NCBI RefSeq assembly: GCF_017795885.1
Contig: NZ_CP059297.1
Coordinates: 2,795,001-2,859,000, forward strand
Source of the DNA: Brevundimonas sp. AJA228-03
GTDB lineage: Bacteria > Pseudomonadota > Alphaproteobacteria > Caulobacterales > Caulobacteraceae
Reading direction: 5' to 3'
DNA length: 64,000 bases
The notes under the pieces are model-generated. The model saw nothing but the letters and a program-made list of their open reading frames with translations, was not told where the DNA came from and did no database searches. Each line of letters starts with the position of its first letter. Within the stretch, counting starts at the first letter, position 1. The position numbers and the translations under genes are program-made. Below, in pieces: positions 29,847 through 42,239 of this stretch.

Positions 29847-31184
29847 CTAAACAGATGGCCTGACCGGGTCAACGCGCCGTTCGGGAGCCTTGCGCGCCCA
29901 AAGCCATCCGATCGACGCTACGAGGAACAGGACGATGGCCGGCACGATGTTCCCCGGTGCCGCCGCCACCACGGCTCCCACCGAAAACACCAGCCCGACG
30001 ATGGCCAGGGCTCTCCAGCCCGGTGCGCGGCTGGCTCGGAACAGGCTGATGCAACACAGGGCATACAGGCAGATGGTCAGAACCGTGCAGGCCCCGATCA
30101 ACAGGGCAAACTGTCCGGCCAGCGTCGGCTGGGAGGTCATGACGATCAGGCCGGCCATGATCGCCCCGTTGATCAGGGGATTGGCCAGCGGCAACCGCCC
30201 CGGTGTCGCGGCGGATCCGAACCAGCGCGGCAGATAGCCGGCCTCGCCGGCGCTCCTCGCTGTCTCGCCGCCCAGAATGGTCCAGCCGGCAATAGTGCCA
30301 AGCGCCTTGATGACGGCGCAGGCCGCTACGAACCCGGCGACCGAGGCCCCGAACACGCGCGCCGCCAGATCGGCGAACGGGCTGGTCGAACTGGCCAGCT
30401 GTCCGGCCGGTATGACGCCGAAAACCGCCACGCTGGCGGCGACATAGACGACCAGCGCCAATGCTACGCCCGCGACGCTGGCGCGGCCGACGTCCTTGGC
30501 CGGGTTCCGCACCAGCCGTGACAGGGCTGCGGCGCTCTCCAGCCCGAGGAAGGACCAGAAGATCACCACGAGGGACGCCGGCACGCTTTGGGCCAGCGGC
30601 AGGCCCTGTGGCGACCAGGACGTCGCGAACGTCGTCCCGCTGAAGGCCACGACCCCGGCCCCCATGGCCAGCACGAGCGGCAACAGCCCGATCACCAGTG
30701 TGACCGCCCCCAGTCGCGCCGCCACGCGCGCTCCAGCCGCATAGGCCGCCGTCGTGATCCCGATCAGGGCGAGGTTGCACAGCATCGCCGGAACGGGCTC
30801 AGCCAGCGACGGCAGGAAGAAGGCCAGATAGCCGGTTCCCGCCAGGGCAACCGCCACATTGCCGGTCAGGCAGACACCCCAGTAGGCGATGGCGGTCTGA
30901 TACCCCACGAACCGCCCCAGACCCCGGCGCGTGAAGTCGGTCAGCCCGTCCGCGTCCGGCTGGAACCGGCCCAACCCCGCGAACACCGCCGCCAGCACCA
31001 TGGCTCCCGCCCCGCAGATCAGCCAGCCGATCAGGCTGGACGACCCGGTTGCGGCCAGGGCCACGGGGGCCAGATAGACGCCCGAGCCGATCATGTTGCC
31101 GGCCACCACCAGCGCAGCCAGGCCCCAGCCGAGCTTGCGGCCGCCATGCCGGGCCGCCAGCGGAATCGTTTCGGTCTGGCTCAT
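29847..31184 (-). CDS. APC-family amino acid or polyamine antiporter
   Basis: A 445-residue inner-membrane protein with about twelve hydrophobic helices. The N-terminal GLAALVVAGNMIGSGVYLAP is the unwound TM1 substrate site of AdiC/PotE-type carriers (GSG motif); FVGYQTAIAYWGVCLTGN and FWSFLGLESAAALSRLVRNP also fit. The substrate is likely a basic amino acid or polyamine, but this is not decided by the sequence. The upstream SDR gene stops only 10 bases away, so they form an operon. Confidence 0.82.
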   Translation of the reverse strand: MSQTETIPLAARHGGRKLGWGLAALVVAGNMIGSGVYLAPVALAATGSSSLIGWLICGAGAMVLAAVFAGLGRFQPDADGLTDFTRRGLGRFVGYQTAIAYWGVCLTGNVAVALAGTGYLAFFLPSLAEPVPAMLCNLALIGITTAAYAAGARVAARLGAVTLVIGLLPLVLAMGAGVVAFSGTTFATSWSPQGLPLAQSVPASLVVIFWSFLGLESAAALSRLVRNPAKDVGRASVAGVALALVVYVAASVAVFGVIPAGQLASSTSPFADLAARVFGASVAGFVAACAVIKALGTIAGWTILGGETARSAGEAGYLPRWFGSAATPGRLPLANPLINGAIMAGLIVMTSQPTLAGQFALLIGACTVLTICLYALCCISLFRASRAPGWRALAIVGLVFSVGAVVAAAPGNIVPAIVLFLVASIGWLWARKAPERRVDPVRPSV

Positions 31185-31194
31185 GGCGAAAACG

Positions 31195-31905
31195 CTATGC
31201 CGGAATTCGCATGCCGTCCCATGCGAAAACGCCACCGGTGTCGGCGGGCGTCAGACCATCCAGCACTTTCAGCAGCCGCGCGGCCGATGCTGCGGGCGTG
31301 AAGAGCTTTTCCGGCCTTACCCCGCGCTGGAAGGGCGCGCTCAACCCGGTGTCGACCGTGCCGGGATGAAGACCCGCCACGATGGCTTGCGGATGCGACC
31401 GCCCCAGTTCGATGGCGAGATTGGTCAGGATCATGTTCAGCGCCGCCTTGGACGCCCGATAGCTGTGCCAGCCCCCCAGACGGTTATCCCCGATCGAGCC
31501 GACCCGCGCCGACAGGGCCGCGAAGACTGCCCGCCGGTCGCGCGGCATCAGCGGGACGAAATGCCTGGCGATCAGCGCAGGACCGACGGTGTTGACGCGG
31601 TAATCGCGCAACAGGTGCTCGGCCGTCATGGCCTTGTAGGACCGCTCCGGTTCCTGCCCGTGATGCAGCACGCCGGTGGCGACGAAGACCAGGGTGGGAA
31701 CGGGCCCCTGCGCCACCCGCGCAACGGCGGCGGCGATGGAGCCTTCGTCCTCCAGGTCGATATGGGCCTCACCCGGCGTCGACCGCGCGAAGCGATGCAC
31801 GACACCGAACGCGCCGCCGGCCTCGAGGGCATCGGCGACGGCACCCCCGATCCCGCCGGAGGCTCCGATCACCACGGCCGATGTCTTCCTGTCGCTCGGG
31901 TCCAT
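31195..31905 (-). CDS. Short-chain dehydrogenase/reductase
   Basis: A 236-residue NAD(P)-dependent oxidoreductase. The dinucleotide motif is VVIGASGGIGGAVADAL and the catalytic Tyr-Lys pair is in SYRASKAALNM, with Ser in LSARVGSIG. It resembles the C-factor (CsgA) type of SDR. The ATG at 31905 is chosen because the longer ORF would add an uncharacteristic Arg-rich leader. The substrate is unknown. Confidence 0.85.
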   Translation of the reverse strand: MDPSDRKTSAVVIGASGGIGGAVADALEAGGAFGVVHRFARSTPGEAHIDLEDEGSIAAAVARVAQGPVPTLVFVATGVLHHGQEPERSYKAMTAEHLLRDYRVNTVGPALIARHFVPLMPRDRRAVFAALSARVGSIGDNRLGGWHSYRASKAALNMILTNLAIELGRSHPQAIVAGLHPGTVDTGLSAPFQRGVRPEKLFTPAASAARLLKVLDGLTPADTGGVFAWDGMRIPA

Positions 31906-32003
31906 GCGAAGGCCATGCAGGTCTCTGGCACGGGGCGCAACGCGACCGGTTGACCCCGCATCGGGCGCGCGCCAGATCACCCGTCCCGGCCGGAGCCCTC
32001 CCC

Positions 32004-32699
32004 ATGCCCATCACCACGATCGGTCTCGATGCCGACGACACCCTCTGGCACAACGAGACGATCTTTCGGCTGACCCAGGCGCGGTTCCTCGATCTGCTGG
32101 GTGCCTATGCCGATACGGATACGACCGAAGCCTGGCTGGCCGAGGTCGAGCGACGCAACCTTCGGCTCTACGGCTACGGCATCAAGGGCTTCACCCTGTC
32201 GATGATCGAGACGGCCATGGAGCTGTGCGAAGGCGACGCCCCCGCCTCGGTCGTGCGCGAGATCCTGGCCGCCGGGCGCGAGATGATCGCCCATCCGGTC
32301 GAGACCCTGCCCGGCGTCGACGAGACCGTGGCGCTGCTGGCCGAAACCTATCGTCTGGTGCTGATCACCAAGGGCGATCTGCTGGACCAGGAGCGCAAAC
32401 TGGCGGCCTCGGGCCTCGGCGAGCTGTTTGCCGCCGTCGAGATCGTCTCGGAGAAGGACCGCGGCACCTATGACCGCGTCTTCGCCCGCCATGGCACCGG
32501 CGCGGACGAGGCGGTGATGGTCGGCAACTCGATGAAGTCCGACATCCTGCCCGCGCTGCAGGCCGGGGCCTTCGCTGTGCACATTCCCTATCACGTCACC
32601 TGGGCGCACGAACTGGCCGACCCGCCCAACGGCCATGCCCGCTACGGGGCTCTGCACGCTATCACCGCCCTGCCCGCCTGGATCGCCGACCGGGCATAG
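32004..32699 (+). CDS. HAD-superfamily hydrolase
   Basis: A 231-residue phosphatase-like protein. Motif I is GLDADDTLWHN with the nucleophile Asp, motif II lies around VLITKGDLL, the conserved Lys is in VSEKD, and motif IV is MVGNSMKSDILPA. A helical cap lies between residues 15 and 90. It resembles pyrimidine nucleotidase or phosphoglycolate-phosphatase-like HADs; the substrate is not known. Confidence 0.87.
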   Translation: MPITTIGLDADDTLWHNETIFRLTQARFLDLLGAYADTDTTEAWLAEVERRNLRLYGYGIKGFTLSMIETAMELCEGDAPASVVREILAAGREMIAHPVETLPGVDETVALLAETYRLVLITKGDLLDQERKLAASGLGELFAAVEIVSEKDRGTYDRVFARHGTGADEAVMVGNSMKSDILPALQAGAFAVHIPYHVTWAHELADPPNGHARYGALHAITALPAWIADRA

Positions 32700-32705
32700 A
32701 AGAGA

Positions 32706-32726
32706 GCGGCCTTGCGCAGGGGCCGC
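32706..32726 (+). terminator. Stem-loop after the HAD gene
   Basis: GCGGCC (32706-32711) pairs with GGCCGC (32721-32726) around a 9-base loop, a few bases after the HAD stop. No good T-run follows, so termination is possible but weak. A short stretch similar to repeat D (CGTCATCCGG) starts about ten bases later. Confidence 0.4.
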
Positions 32727-32830
32727 CCTTCCCTTCGTCATCCGGTGCTGCGGTGCACCGGGCCCCGGCAAGCCAGAAGCCCTCCGTGTGCTGCAGGCTC
32801 CGGGAGCTTCCCGGCCGTGACGAACTTGAG

Positions 32831-32863
32831 CGTGTCAAAAGCGTGACACGATCTGGACATAAT
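32831..32863 (+). promoter_or_regulatory. Palindrome and -10-like box upstream of the TonB receptor
   Basis: CGTGTCA (32831-32837) and TGACACG (32844-32850) form a perfect inverted repeat with a 6-base spacer. A -10-like CATAAT follows at 32858-32863. The leader to the ATG at 32954 is about 80 bases. A repressor or activator for the receptor is likely to bind here; the regulator is not identified. Confidence 0.45.
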
Positions 32864-32953
32864 CGTTGCGCCGCAAATCGCGGCTTGCGCATTTCGCATT
32901 GCCGCAAGAACCATGCCCTTCTGAAGCTCAATTCAACCTCAGGGGAACGATTC

Positions 32954-35900
32954 ATGCGTATGGCGAAGCATTGGCTGATGGGGTCGGCGGCGACCTTCAT
33001 CTTGGCCGGGCCTGCCCTGGCCCAGTCGACTGCGCCCCAGGCCTCCGACCAGGCAGACCAGGTCGAAGAGATCGTGGTCACCGGCTCGCGCCTGTCTTCG
33101 GGCTCGGTCCTCCAGGCCCCGCAGCCGGTTCAGGTTGTGACCGCCGAGGCCATCGCCGCAAAGGGCACCGTCGCGATCTCGGATCTGCTCGACACCCTGC
33201 CCGCCCTGCTCAGCTCCACCAGCTCGGCCCAGGCCAACGGAAACCAGGCGACGCTGAACCTGCGTGGCCTCGGTGGCAACCGCACCCTGGTGCTTGTGAA
33301 TGGCCGCCGACATGTGGCGGGCGTTCCCGGTTCGTCCGCCGTGGACATCGCCTCGATCCCCTCCGGTTTGATCGACCGCGTCGACGTGCTGACCGGTGGT
33401 GCCTCCGCCGTCTACGGTTCCGACGCCGTCACCGGGGTCGTCAACTTCATCATCAAGGACGATTTCGAGGGCTCGGAATTCACCATGCAGGCCGGCATGT
33501 CCGGCGAGGGCGACGGCAACGAACTCTATGGTTCTTTCCTGTTCGGCACCAATTTCGGTGAGGGCGACCGCGGCAATATCACCGTATCGGTGGAAGGCTA
33601 TGATCGCCAGGCCGTCTTCTATGGCGACCGCGACTTCACGCGCGACAACTTCCTGGCCGACGACTATCCCAACCCCGACCTGTTCTTCCAGGCGGGCGAT
33701 CCCATCCCGCCGGGACAGACGCGCGTCCTGGGCCGGACCATCCTGTCCGGCGGCAATCCGCGTTTCGCCGGAACCTCTCCCGCTCTGATCGCCCGCGCCC
33801 GGGCCGCCAAGGCGCGGACCTTCATCAATCGTCCGACCTTCGACGTGTCGAGCACCAGCGGCCTGATCGGCTTTGACACCGACGGCAGCGGCTACTCGGC
33901 CCCGGCGCGCTTCCTTTCAACCTTCCAGGATCTGGACCGCGACGGCATCAACGACTGTCAGGAAAGCCGCGCGGGCCGCGAAGGCTATGGCTGTTATGTG
34001 GTCGACCCGGTCACCGGTCAGGTGCGGCCGTTCGTCGACGGCATCTATGCCGGCGGCATCAACCAGTCCGGTGGCGACGGCGCAGGCCAGACCTTCAACG
34101 GCCAGTCCCTGGTCCCGGACGAGGTCCAGATTTCGGCCAACGTCTTCCTGAACTACGAGGTCAGCGAGGCCTTCCACCCCTATGCAGAACTGAAGGCCGT
34201 CCGCACCACCGCGACCAGCTACAACCCTTACAACACCTTCGACGACTCGATTCCGATCCGGCTCGACAACCCCTTCATTCCGGCAAGCATCCGCGCAATC
34301 ATGAATGCCGAGATCGCGGCCGATCCCTCGATTGCCAGTGTCGCCAAGGTTCTGCTGGGCCGCGACAACATCGACCTGTTCGATCCCGCGATCGACGACG
34401 AACGCACGACCTACCGCGCGGTCATCGGGGCTCGCGGCGATCTGGGCTGGAACCTGTCCTACGACCTGTCGCTCAACTACGGCCGGACCGAAGGCGAGTC
34501 GCGCAGCGCCGTGCGACTGGAAGACCGCTACTTCTCGGCCATCGACGCTGTACGCGCACCGAATGGCGAGATCGTCTGCCGTTCGACGCTGAACCCCACC
34601 GCCTTGCCCAGCAAGGGTCAGCTGGGCCCCAACCCCGGCGGGACCATCCCCTTCAACACCTTCACCCCCGGTGCCGGATCCGCCTGTCGCCCGCTGAACC
34701 TGTTCGGCCTCAATCAGGCCAGCAAGGCGGCCCTGGACTTCATCGCCTACACGGGCGTGGATGTGTTCACGATCGAACAGACGGTCGTCACCGGCGTCCT
34801 GACCGGCGATTCCGAGCCACTGTTCTCGCTGCCGGGCGGCCCGATCGGGTTCGTCCTGGGCGGCGAGTACCGCAAGGAGAAGAGCGACTTCGACGGCGAC
34901 AATTACGTCAACAAGGGCTACAACTTCGAAAGCCGGATCACGGCGGACGTCAGCGGCGAGTACGACGTTCAGGAAATCTTCGCCGAACTGCGTGTGCCGC
35001 TGCTGGCAGACAGGCCGTTCTTCGACGAACTGACTTTGACCGGGGCCGTCCGCACGGGTGAATATTCGACCGTCGGCTCGACCACCACCTACAAGTACGA
35101 CGCCGTCTGGGCCCCCATCAGCGACATCCGCTTCCGCGGTGGCCAGGCCAAGACGGTGCGCGCGCCCAATATCTCAGAGCTGTTCTCGCCGATCACCTCG
35201 TTCAACGCTCGCCCGGTCGATCCCTGCGACCAGAACAACATCGGCCTGGGCAACAACCCGGCCAACCGTCTGGCCAACTGCCGGGCCGACGGCATTCCCG
35301 TCGGCTTCACCGACCCCCTGACCAGCCAGTTCGCGGGCCGCACCGGGGGCAACCCGAACCTGCAGGAAGAGGAATCCGACAGCTTCACCTACGGTGTCGT
35401 CCTCCAGCCCCGCTTCATTCCGGGCCTGGCGGTGACAGTCGACTACTACAATATCGAGATCACCAACGCGATCCAGGCGGTGACGACCCAGGACATCGTC
35501 GACAGCTGCTACGACGGACCGAACCTCAGCAACATCTTCTGCAGCCAGTTCACGCGGAACCGGAACCGGGCCTCGCCGACCTTCCTCGGTTTCAACTCGA
35601 TCACCACGACCCAGCTGAACTTCGCCGGCCTGGAAGCGTCGGGGATCGACTTCAACGTCAGCTACGCCTTCGACTTCGCAGACCTGGGCCGCCCGGCCTG
35701 GGGGGACATGTCGGTGTCGGTCGGCGGTACCCATGTGGAAGACCGCAATGACTATCCCTTCGCCACCAACCCGACCCAGGCCAACCCGGTCGAGCTTCAG
35801 CTGAACAATCCGGAACTGGCCCTGAACGCCGGCATCCGCTGGTCCATCGGCGACTTCACGATCAACACCGGTCACCAGTATCTGGGCGAGCAGGCCCTGC

Positions 35901-36115
35901 CGGGCGTCGAGATCGAGAACGCGTCCAACTTCGTGTTCGCCTTCGCCGACGAGACCTGGATCCACGACCTGTCGGTGCGCTGGCAGGCCGACGACTATGC
36001 GGTCACCTTCGGCGTCAACAATGTGACGAACGAAGAGCCCTTCATCGCCTCGGTGACGACGCCGGTTTCGGGCGTGGGTCGCTACTTCTTCCTGCGGTTC
36101 GCCACGACCTATTGA
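32954..36115 (+). CDS. TonB-dependent outer-membrane receptor
   Basis: A 1,053-residue outer-membrane transporter. It has a signal peptide ending near AGPALAQS, a TonB-box-like VEEIVVTGSRL, a plug domain (LRGLGGNRTLVLVNGRRHV, SGLIDRVDVLTGGASAVYGSDA) and a large beta-barrel ending GRYFFLRFATTY. One extracellular-loop region has DTDGSG and DLDRDGINDCQES, the pattern of calcium-binding thrombospondin type-3 repeats. The substrate cannot be read from sequence and no transport partner genes are adjacent. A strong terminator follows. Confidence 0.93.
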   Translation: MRMAKHWLMGSAATFILAGPALAQSTAPQASDQADQVEEIVVTGSRLSSGSVLQAPQPVQVVTAEAIAAKGTVAISDLLDTLPALLSSTSSAQANGNQATLNLRGLGGNRTLVLVNGRRHVAGVPGSSAVDIASIPSGLIDRVDVLTGGASAVYGSDAVTGVVNFIIKDDFEGSEFTMQAGMSGEGDGNELYGSFLFGTNFGEGDRGNITVSVEGYDRQAVFYGDRDFTRDNFLADDYPNPDLFFQAGDPIPPGQTRVLGRTILSGGNPRFAGTSPALIARARAAKARTFINRPTFDVSSTSGLIGFDTDGSGYSAPARFLSTFQDLDRDGINDCQESRAGREGYGCYVVDPVTGQVRPFVDGIYAGGINQSGGDGAGQTFNGQSLVPDEVQISANVFLNYEVSEAFHPYAELKAVRTTATSYNPYNTFDDSIPIRLDNPFIPASIRAIMNAEIAADPSIASVAKVLLGRDNIDLFDPAIDDERTTYRAVIGARGDLGWNLSYDLSLNYGRTEGESRSAVRLEDRYFSAIDAVRAPNGEIVCRSTLNPTALPSKGQLGPNPGGTIPFNTFTPGAGSACRPLNLFGLNQASKAALDFIAYTGVDVFTIEQTVVTGVLTGDSEPLFSLPGGPIGFVLGGEYRKEKSDFDGDNYVNKGYNFESRITADVSGEYDVQEIFAELRVPLLADRPFFDELTLTGAVRTGEYSTVGSTTTYKYDAVWAPISDIRFRGGQAKTVRAPNISELFSPITSFNARPVDPCDQNNIGLGNNPANRLANCRADGIPVGFTDPLTSQFAGRTGGNPNLQEEESDSFTYGVVLQPRFIPGLAVTVDYYNIEITNAIQAVTTQDIVDSCYDGPNLSNIFCSQFTRNRNRASPTFLGFNSITTTQLNFAGLEASGIDFNVSYAFDFADLGRPAWGDMSVSVGGTHVEDRNDYPFATNPTQANPVELQLNNPELALNAGIRWSIGDFTINTGHQYLGEQALPGVEIENASNFVFAFADETWIHDLSVRWQADDYAVTFGVNNVTNEEPFIASVTTPVSGVGRYFFLRFATTY

Positions 36116-36138
36116 TCCGCATTCGATCGAAACGAGAG

Positions 36139-36169
36139 GGGGCGGTCCCGAAAGGGGCCGCCCCTTTTT
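36139..36169 (+). terminator. Rho-independent terminator after the TonB receptor gene
   Basis: GGGGCGG (36139-36145) pairs with CCGCCCC (36158-36164) around a TCCCGAAAGGGG loop region and is followed at once by TTTTT (36165-36169). Confidence 0.85.
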
Positions 36170-36277
36170 CATGTCTGTCGCCCGGCACCTTGCACGCCTG
36201 CCACGCTCTCTCTAAACCGGCCGCTTAACCGACAACCCGAACGCTCCCGGCCGCGAACCTCGCTGCGCCGGTCGTTC

Positions 36278-36613
36278 GTGCGCGAGCGAGAGACCGCCCT
36301 GGACGACGACGCCATCCCCCACGACGAACGCGATGCCATGGTGCGCGCCTCGCTGGCGGAGCATGGCGACAGCGGCATCACACCGCGCCACACCCTGTTC
36401 TACTTCCATGGCGAGGGCGACCACGACGACCTGAACGAGGTCGCACGCCGCGCCGGCTTCCTCACCCGGGGCCAGGACGACACCACCATTCTCGAAACGA
36501 CCATGGCGGTGGACGAGGCGTCCTTCTCGCCGGTCTCCGCCATGATGCAATCCTGGGCCGCGGCCTTCCAGCTCGACTACGACGGCTGGGAGTGCGCGGT
36601 CGTGACGAACTAG
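36278..36613 (+). CDS. RraB-like ribonuclease E inhibitor domain protein
   Basis: A 111-residue protein with the RraB-family pattern: an N-terminal helix, LFYFHGEGDHDDLNEVARRAGF, a central strand, and the C-terminal FQLDYDGWECAVV. In E. coli RraB binds RNase E and limits its action; here the role is assumed only by family. It starts at GTG 36278, and no in-frame ATG lies upstream. The low-GC nuclease-like gene follows 12 bases later. Confidence 0.75.
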   Translation: MRERETALDDDAIPHDERDAMVRASLAEHGDSGITPRHTLFYFHGEGDHDDLNEVARRAGFLTRGQDDTTILETTMAVDEASFSPVSAMMQSWAAAFQLDYDGWECAVVTN

Positions 36614-36625
36614 GAGCCGAAACAG

Positions 36626-37369
36626 ATGACCAACGTCGAAATGGTGATGGCAGCTCTCAACTCACTCAAGCGGCCAGCCAAGAACAAGGAGGTCGTTGAA
36701 TGGATCTCCAAAAAGTACCCCGATGCAAACTCATCGAGCATCCAGTCGACAATCTCTTGGCTAAAAGCCAACAACGACGACGTTTCCGACCCTGGGCGAG
36801 GCTGGGTGTCACTGGCTTCAATCGATGAGGCTGTTGAGGTCGCAGAGGCGAAGGAGGCAGCTCCCCGTCAATACGAAGAAGCCAAGATATATGAACCTCT
36901 GCGGCAGTTTTTACTTCAAGAGGAGCTCTGCAATAACGCTATCGTCTCAGGAGCGTTTCGATTCAACGGAAAATGGGGAAACCCAGATGTCTTTGGCGTT
37001 TTTAAGCCCTTAGCATCCCAGTTCTACAAGTTTCAGCCGGAGTATGTCGCCGCTGAAATCAAGGACGCTGGGGCAAATCTGGTTGAAGCGTTCGGTCAAG
37101 CGGTCGCGTACCAACTGTTCACGCATCGTTCCTATCTGGTTGTCCCCGAGGCCGAGACGACCAAGTCTCGAAAAGACGATCTGGATCGTATCGATACCCT
37201 CTGCGAAATGGTCGGTATCGGACTGATCCTCTTCAAGATCGATGGTGAAAAATACGCATTCCGACAGGAGGTTAGGGCAAAAAAGAGCGCGCCTGATGCA
37301 TACTTCCTGAACTCATTCCTGAATGACCTAAAAGCCCGCGTTGACGTCGGCTTTGATGACCTGATTTGA
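36626..37369 (+). CDS. Predicted wHTH plus PD-(D/E)XK nuclease-like protein, AT-richer than neighbours
   Basis: A 247-residue protein. Residues 1-65 form a winged-helix-like domain ([27 protein letters not shown]). The rest has a restriction-endonuclease-like pattern: [12 protein letters not shown] with Asp121, then [10 protein letters not shown] with Glu144 and Lys146, then [14 protein letters not shown] and SYLVVPEA. Codons are far less GC-rich than in the surrounding genes (about half G+C by eye), pointing to recent transfer. It ends one base before the carB ATG. I do not know a specific family name; defence, DNA repair or a mobile remnant are all possible. Confidence 0.6.
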   Translation: MTNVEMVMAALNSLKRPAKNKEVVEWISKKYPDANSSSIQSTISWLKANNDDVSDPGRGWVSLASIDEAVEVAEAKEAAPRQYEEAKIYEPLRQFLLQEELCNNAIVSGAFRFNGKWGNPDVFGVFKPLASQFYKFQPEYVAAEIKDAGANLVEAFGQAVAYQLFTHRSYLVVPEAETTKSRKDDLDRIDTLCEMVGIGLILFKIDGEKYAFRQEVRAKKSAPDAYFLNSFLNDLKARVDVGFDDLI

Positions 37370-37370
37370 G

Positions 37371-40673
<3,303 letters not shown>

Positions 40674-40828
40674 CGGTCGACCGAAGCTTCGGGCGTTCAA
40701 TCTCTGGATGTTCGGATGATCCGGCGCGACGTTTCACGCATGATCCGTGGTGTCCTTGTCCCGGCGCTCTTGCCTGATTCACGGCATCGGGACAGGCTGA
40801 CCGAACCGTAGTCGACGGCCCGAAAACC

Positions 40829-40863
40829 GCCGCGAAGACCGGGTAACGCCCCGACTTCGCGGC
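40829..40863. other. Stem-loop in the carB-sleB intergenic region
   Basis: GCCGCGAAG (40829-40837) and CTTCGCGGC (40855-40863) form a perfect 9-bp stem with a 17-base loop, ending 25 bases before the SleB-type gene. No T-run follows. It may be a terminator for carB or a leader structure of the next gene. The rest of the 215-base gap shows nothing else definite. Confidence 0.4.
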
Positions 40864-40888
40864 CTTCGCGCCTCAGCCCGAAAGCGTC

Positions 40889-42103
40889 ATGACGCCATCA
40901 TTCGCCTCGCCGATCGACTGGAAGCGGGTGACGACCCGCGCCCGTCGTTATGCGGCGGCGCTGCCGGCGGCTCTGGCGGCGCTCGGTGTGGCCATGGCGG
41001 CGGGATCGACCGCGCGTTCCGATGCGGACCGGACGGCCGAGGCCGTGGCGCGGGTCACCGAAGGCGATCTGTCCGCGCGCGGTCTGGCGGCGCTGTCATC
41101 GCGGATGGACCGGGCGCAGCTGGCCCTGGCCATCCGTTTCGATCCCAATGACCGCCACCCGGCGCTGCTGGGACTGACGCCCGGTTGGGAAAGCCTGACG
41201 CTGGCGGGCAAGCCGTCGCTGGAGCTGGGCACCAACGGGCTTCAGGCTCAGCGCCTGAATGCGGCCATGCCGGCCGACAGGGGTGCTCTGCGCGAAGCCA
41301 GGCCGTTCGTGTTCCATACCGCGAGCGAGGCGGACCGCCAGCGCGCGCTGCGCTGCCTGACGCAGGGCGTCTATTACGAGGCGGCGCTGGAAAGCACCGA
41401 GGGGCAGGCGGCCGTGGCGCAGGTCATCCTGAACCGCGTGCGCGATCCCAACTATCCCGACACCATCTGCGGCGTGGTGTTCGAGGGCGCCGAGCGGACG
41501 ACGGGCTGCCAGTTCAGCTTCACCTGTGACGGCGCGCTCGCACAGGCCCCTGTCAGCTGGGCCTGGAACCGGGCCCGTTCGGTGGCGGAGCGGGCCCTGG
41601 CCGGGCATGTGGCTGAAAAGGTCGGCACCGCGACCCACTATCACGCCGACTATGTCCATCCCTGGTGGTCGCCGACCCTGGCCAAGATCACGCAGATCGG
41701 CGCGCACATCTTCTATCGCTGGAAGGGCATCTACGGAGAGACTGCGGCCTTCAAGCAGCGTTATGCCGGGCGTGAGCCGGTGATCGACGAGGCGCGCTTC
41801 TCTCGCCCCCGCTTCGTCGCGCCGCCGACGCTGCTGGCCGGGGGCGATCTCGACGCCGCAGATGCGGCTGTGCTGGCCAATGGCGGTGCCAGCCTGCGAA
41901 CCGTCGAGATCAACGGCCATACCCGGGTCGTCGGCGTGGCCAGTCTGGGCGGTCGCCGACCCGCCACGGCCGAAGAGATCGCCGCCATCAACGCGCGCCT
42001 GGCGGCTTTCGAGGCTCCGGCCATCGCGTCGGCACCGCCGGCACCACCGCCCGTCGGCGTAACCCGGATGGACGTCGAGGAAGTCGGCAGGCCCGTCGGC
42101 TGA
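40889..42103 (+). CDS. SleB/CwlJ-type cell wall hydrolase, copy 1
   Basis: A 404-residue protein with an N-terminal membrane or signal segment (AAALPAALAALGVAMAAG) and a Hydrolase_2 domain near residues 150-260: CLTQGVYYEAALESTEGQ, AVAQVILNRVRDPNYPDTI and TGCQFSFTCDG. The Glu of YYEA is the expected catalytic residue. A Pro/Ala-rich tail follows. It probably cleaves peptidoglycan in the periplasm. A second member is encoded at 51992. Confidence 0.85.
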   Translation: MTPSFASPIDWKRVTTRARRYAAALPAALAALGVAMAAGSTARSDADRTAEAVARVTEGDLSARGLAALSSRMDRAQLALAIRFDPNDRHPALLGLTPGWESLTLAGKPSLELGTNGLQAQRLNAAMPADRGALREARPFVFHTASEADRQRALRCLTQGVYYEAALESTEGQAAVAQVILNRVRDPNYPDTICGVVFEGAERTTGCQFSFTCDGALAQAPVSWAWNRARSVAERALAGHVAEKVGTATHYHADYVHPWWSPTLAKITQIGAHIFYRWKGIYGETAAFKQRYAGREPVIDEARFSRPRFVAPPTLLAGGDLDAADAAVLANGGASLRTVEINGHTRVVGVASLGGRRPATAEEIAAINARLAAFEAPAIASAPPAPPPVGVTRMDVEEVGRPVG

Positions 42104-42239
42104 ACCACCACGCCTGCGACCCGGTCCGGGTTCACGCATGGGAAGGCCGGGCCATTCACGCTGGCGTCAGGGTCGGCGCATCGAATACGCCCCGCCGGAG
42201 CTGCAGCGTTCAGGGAGATCGACCGACGGCATCGGGAGG

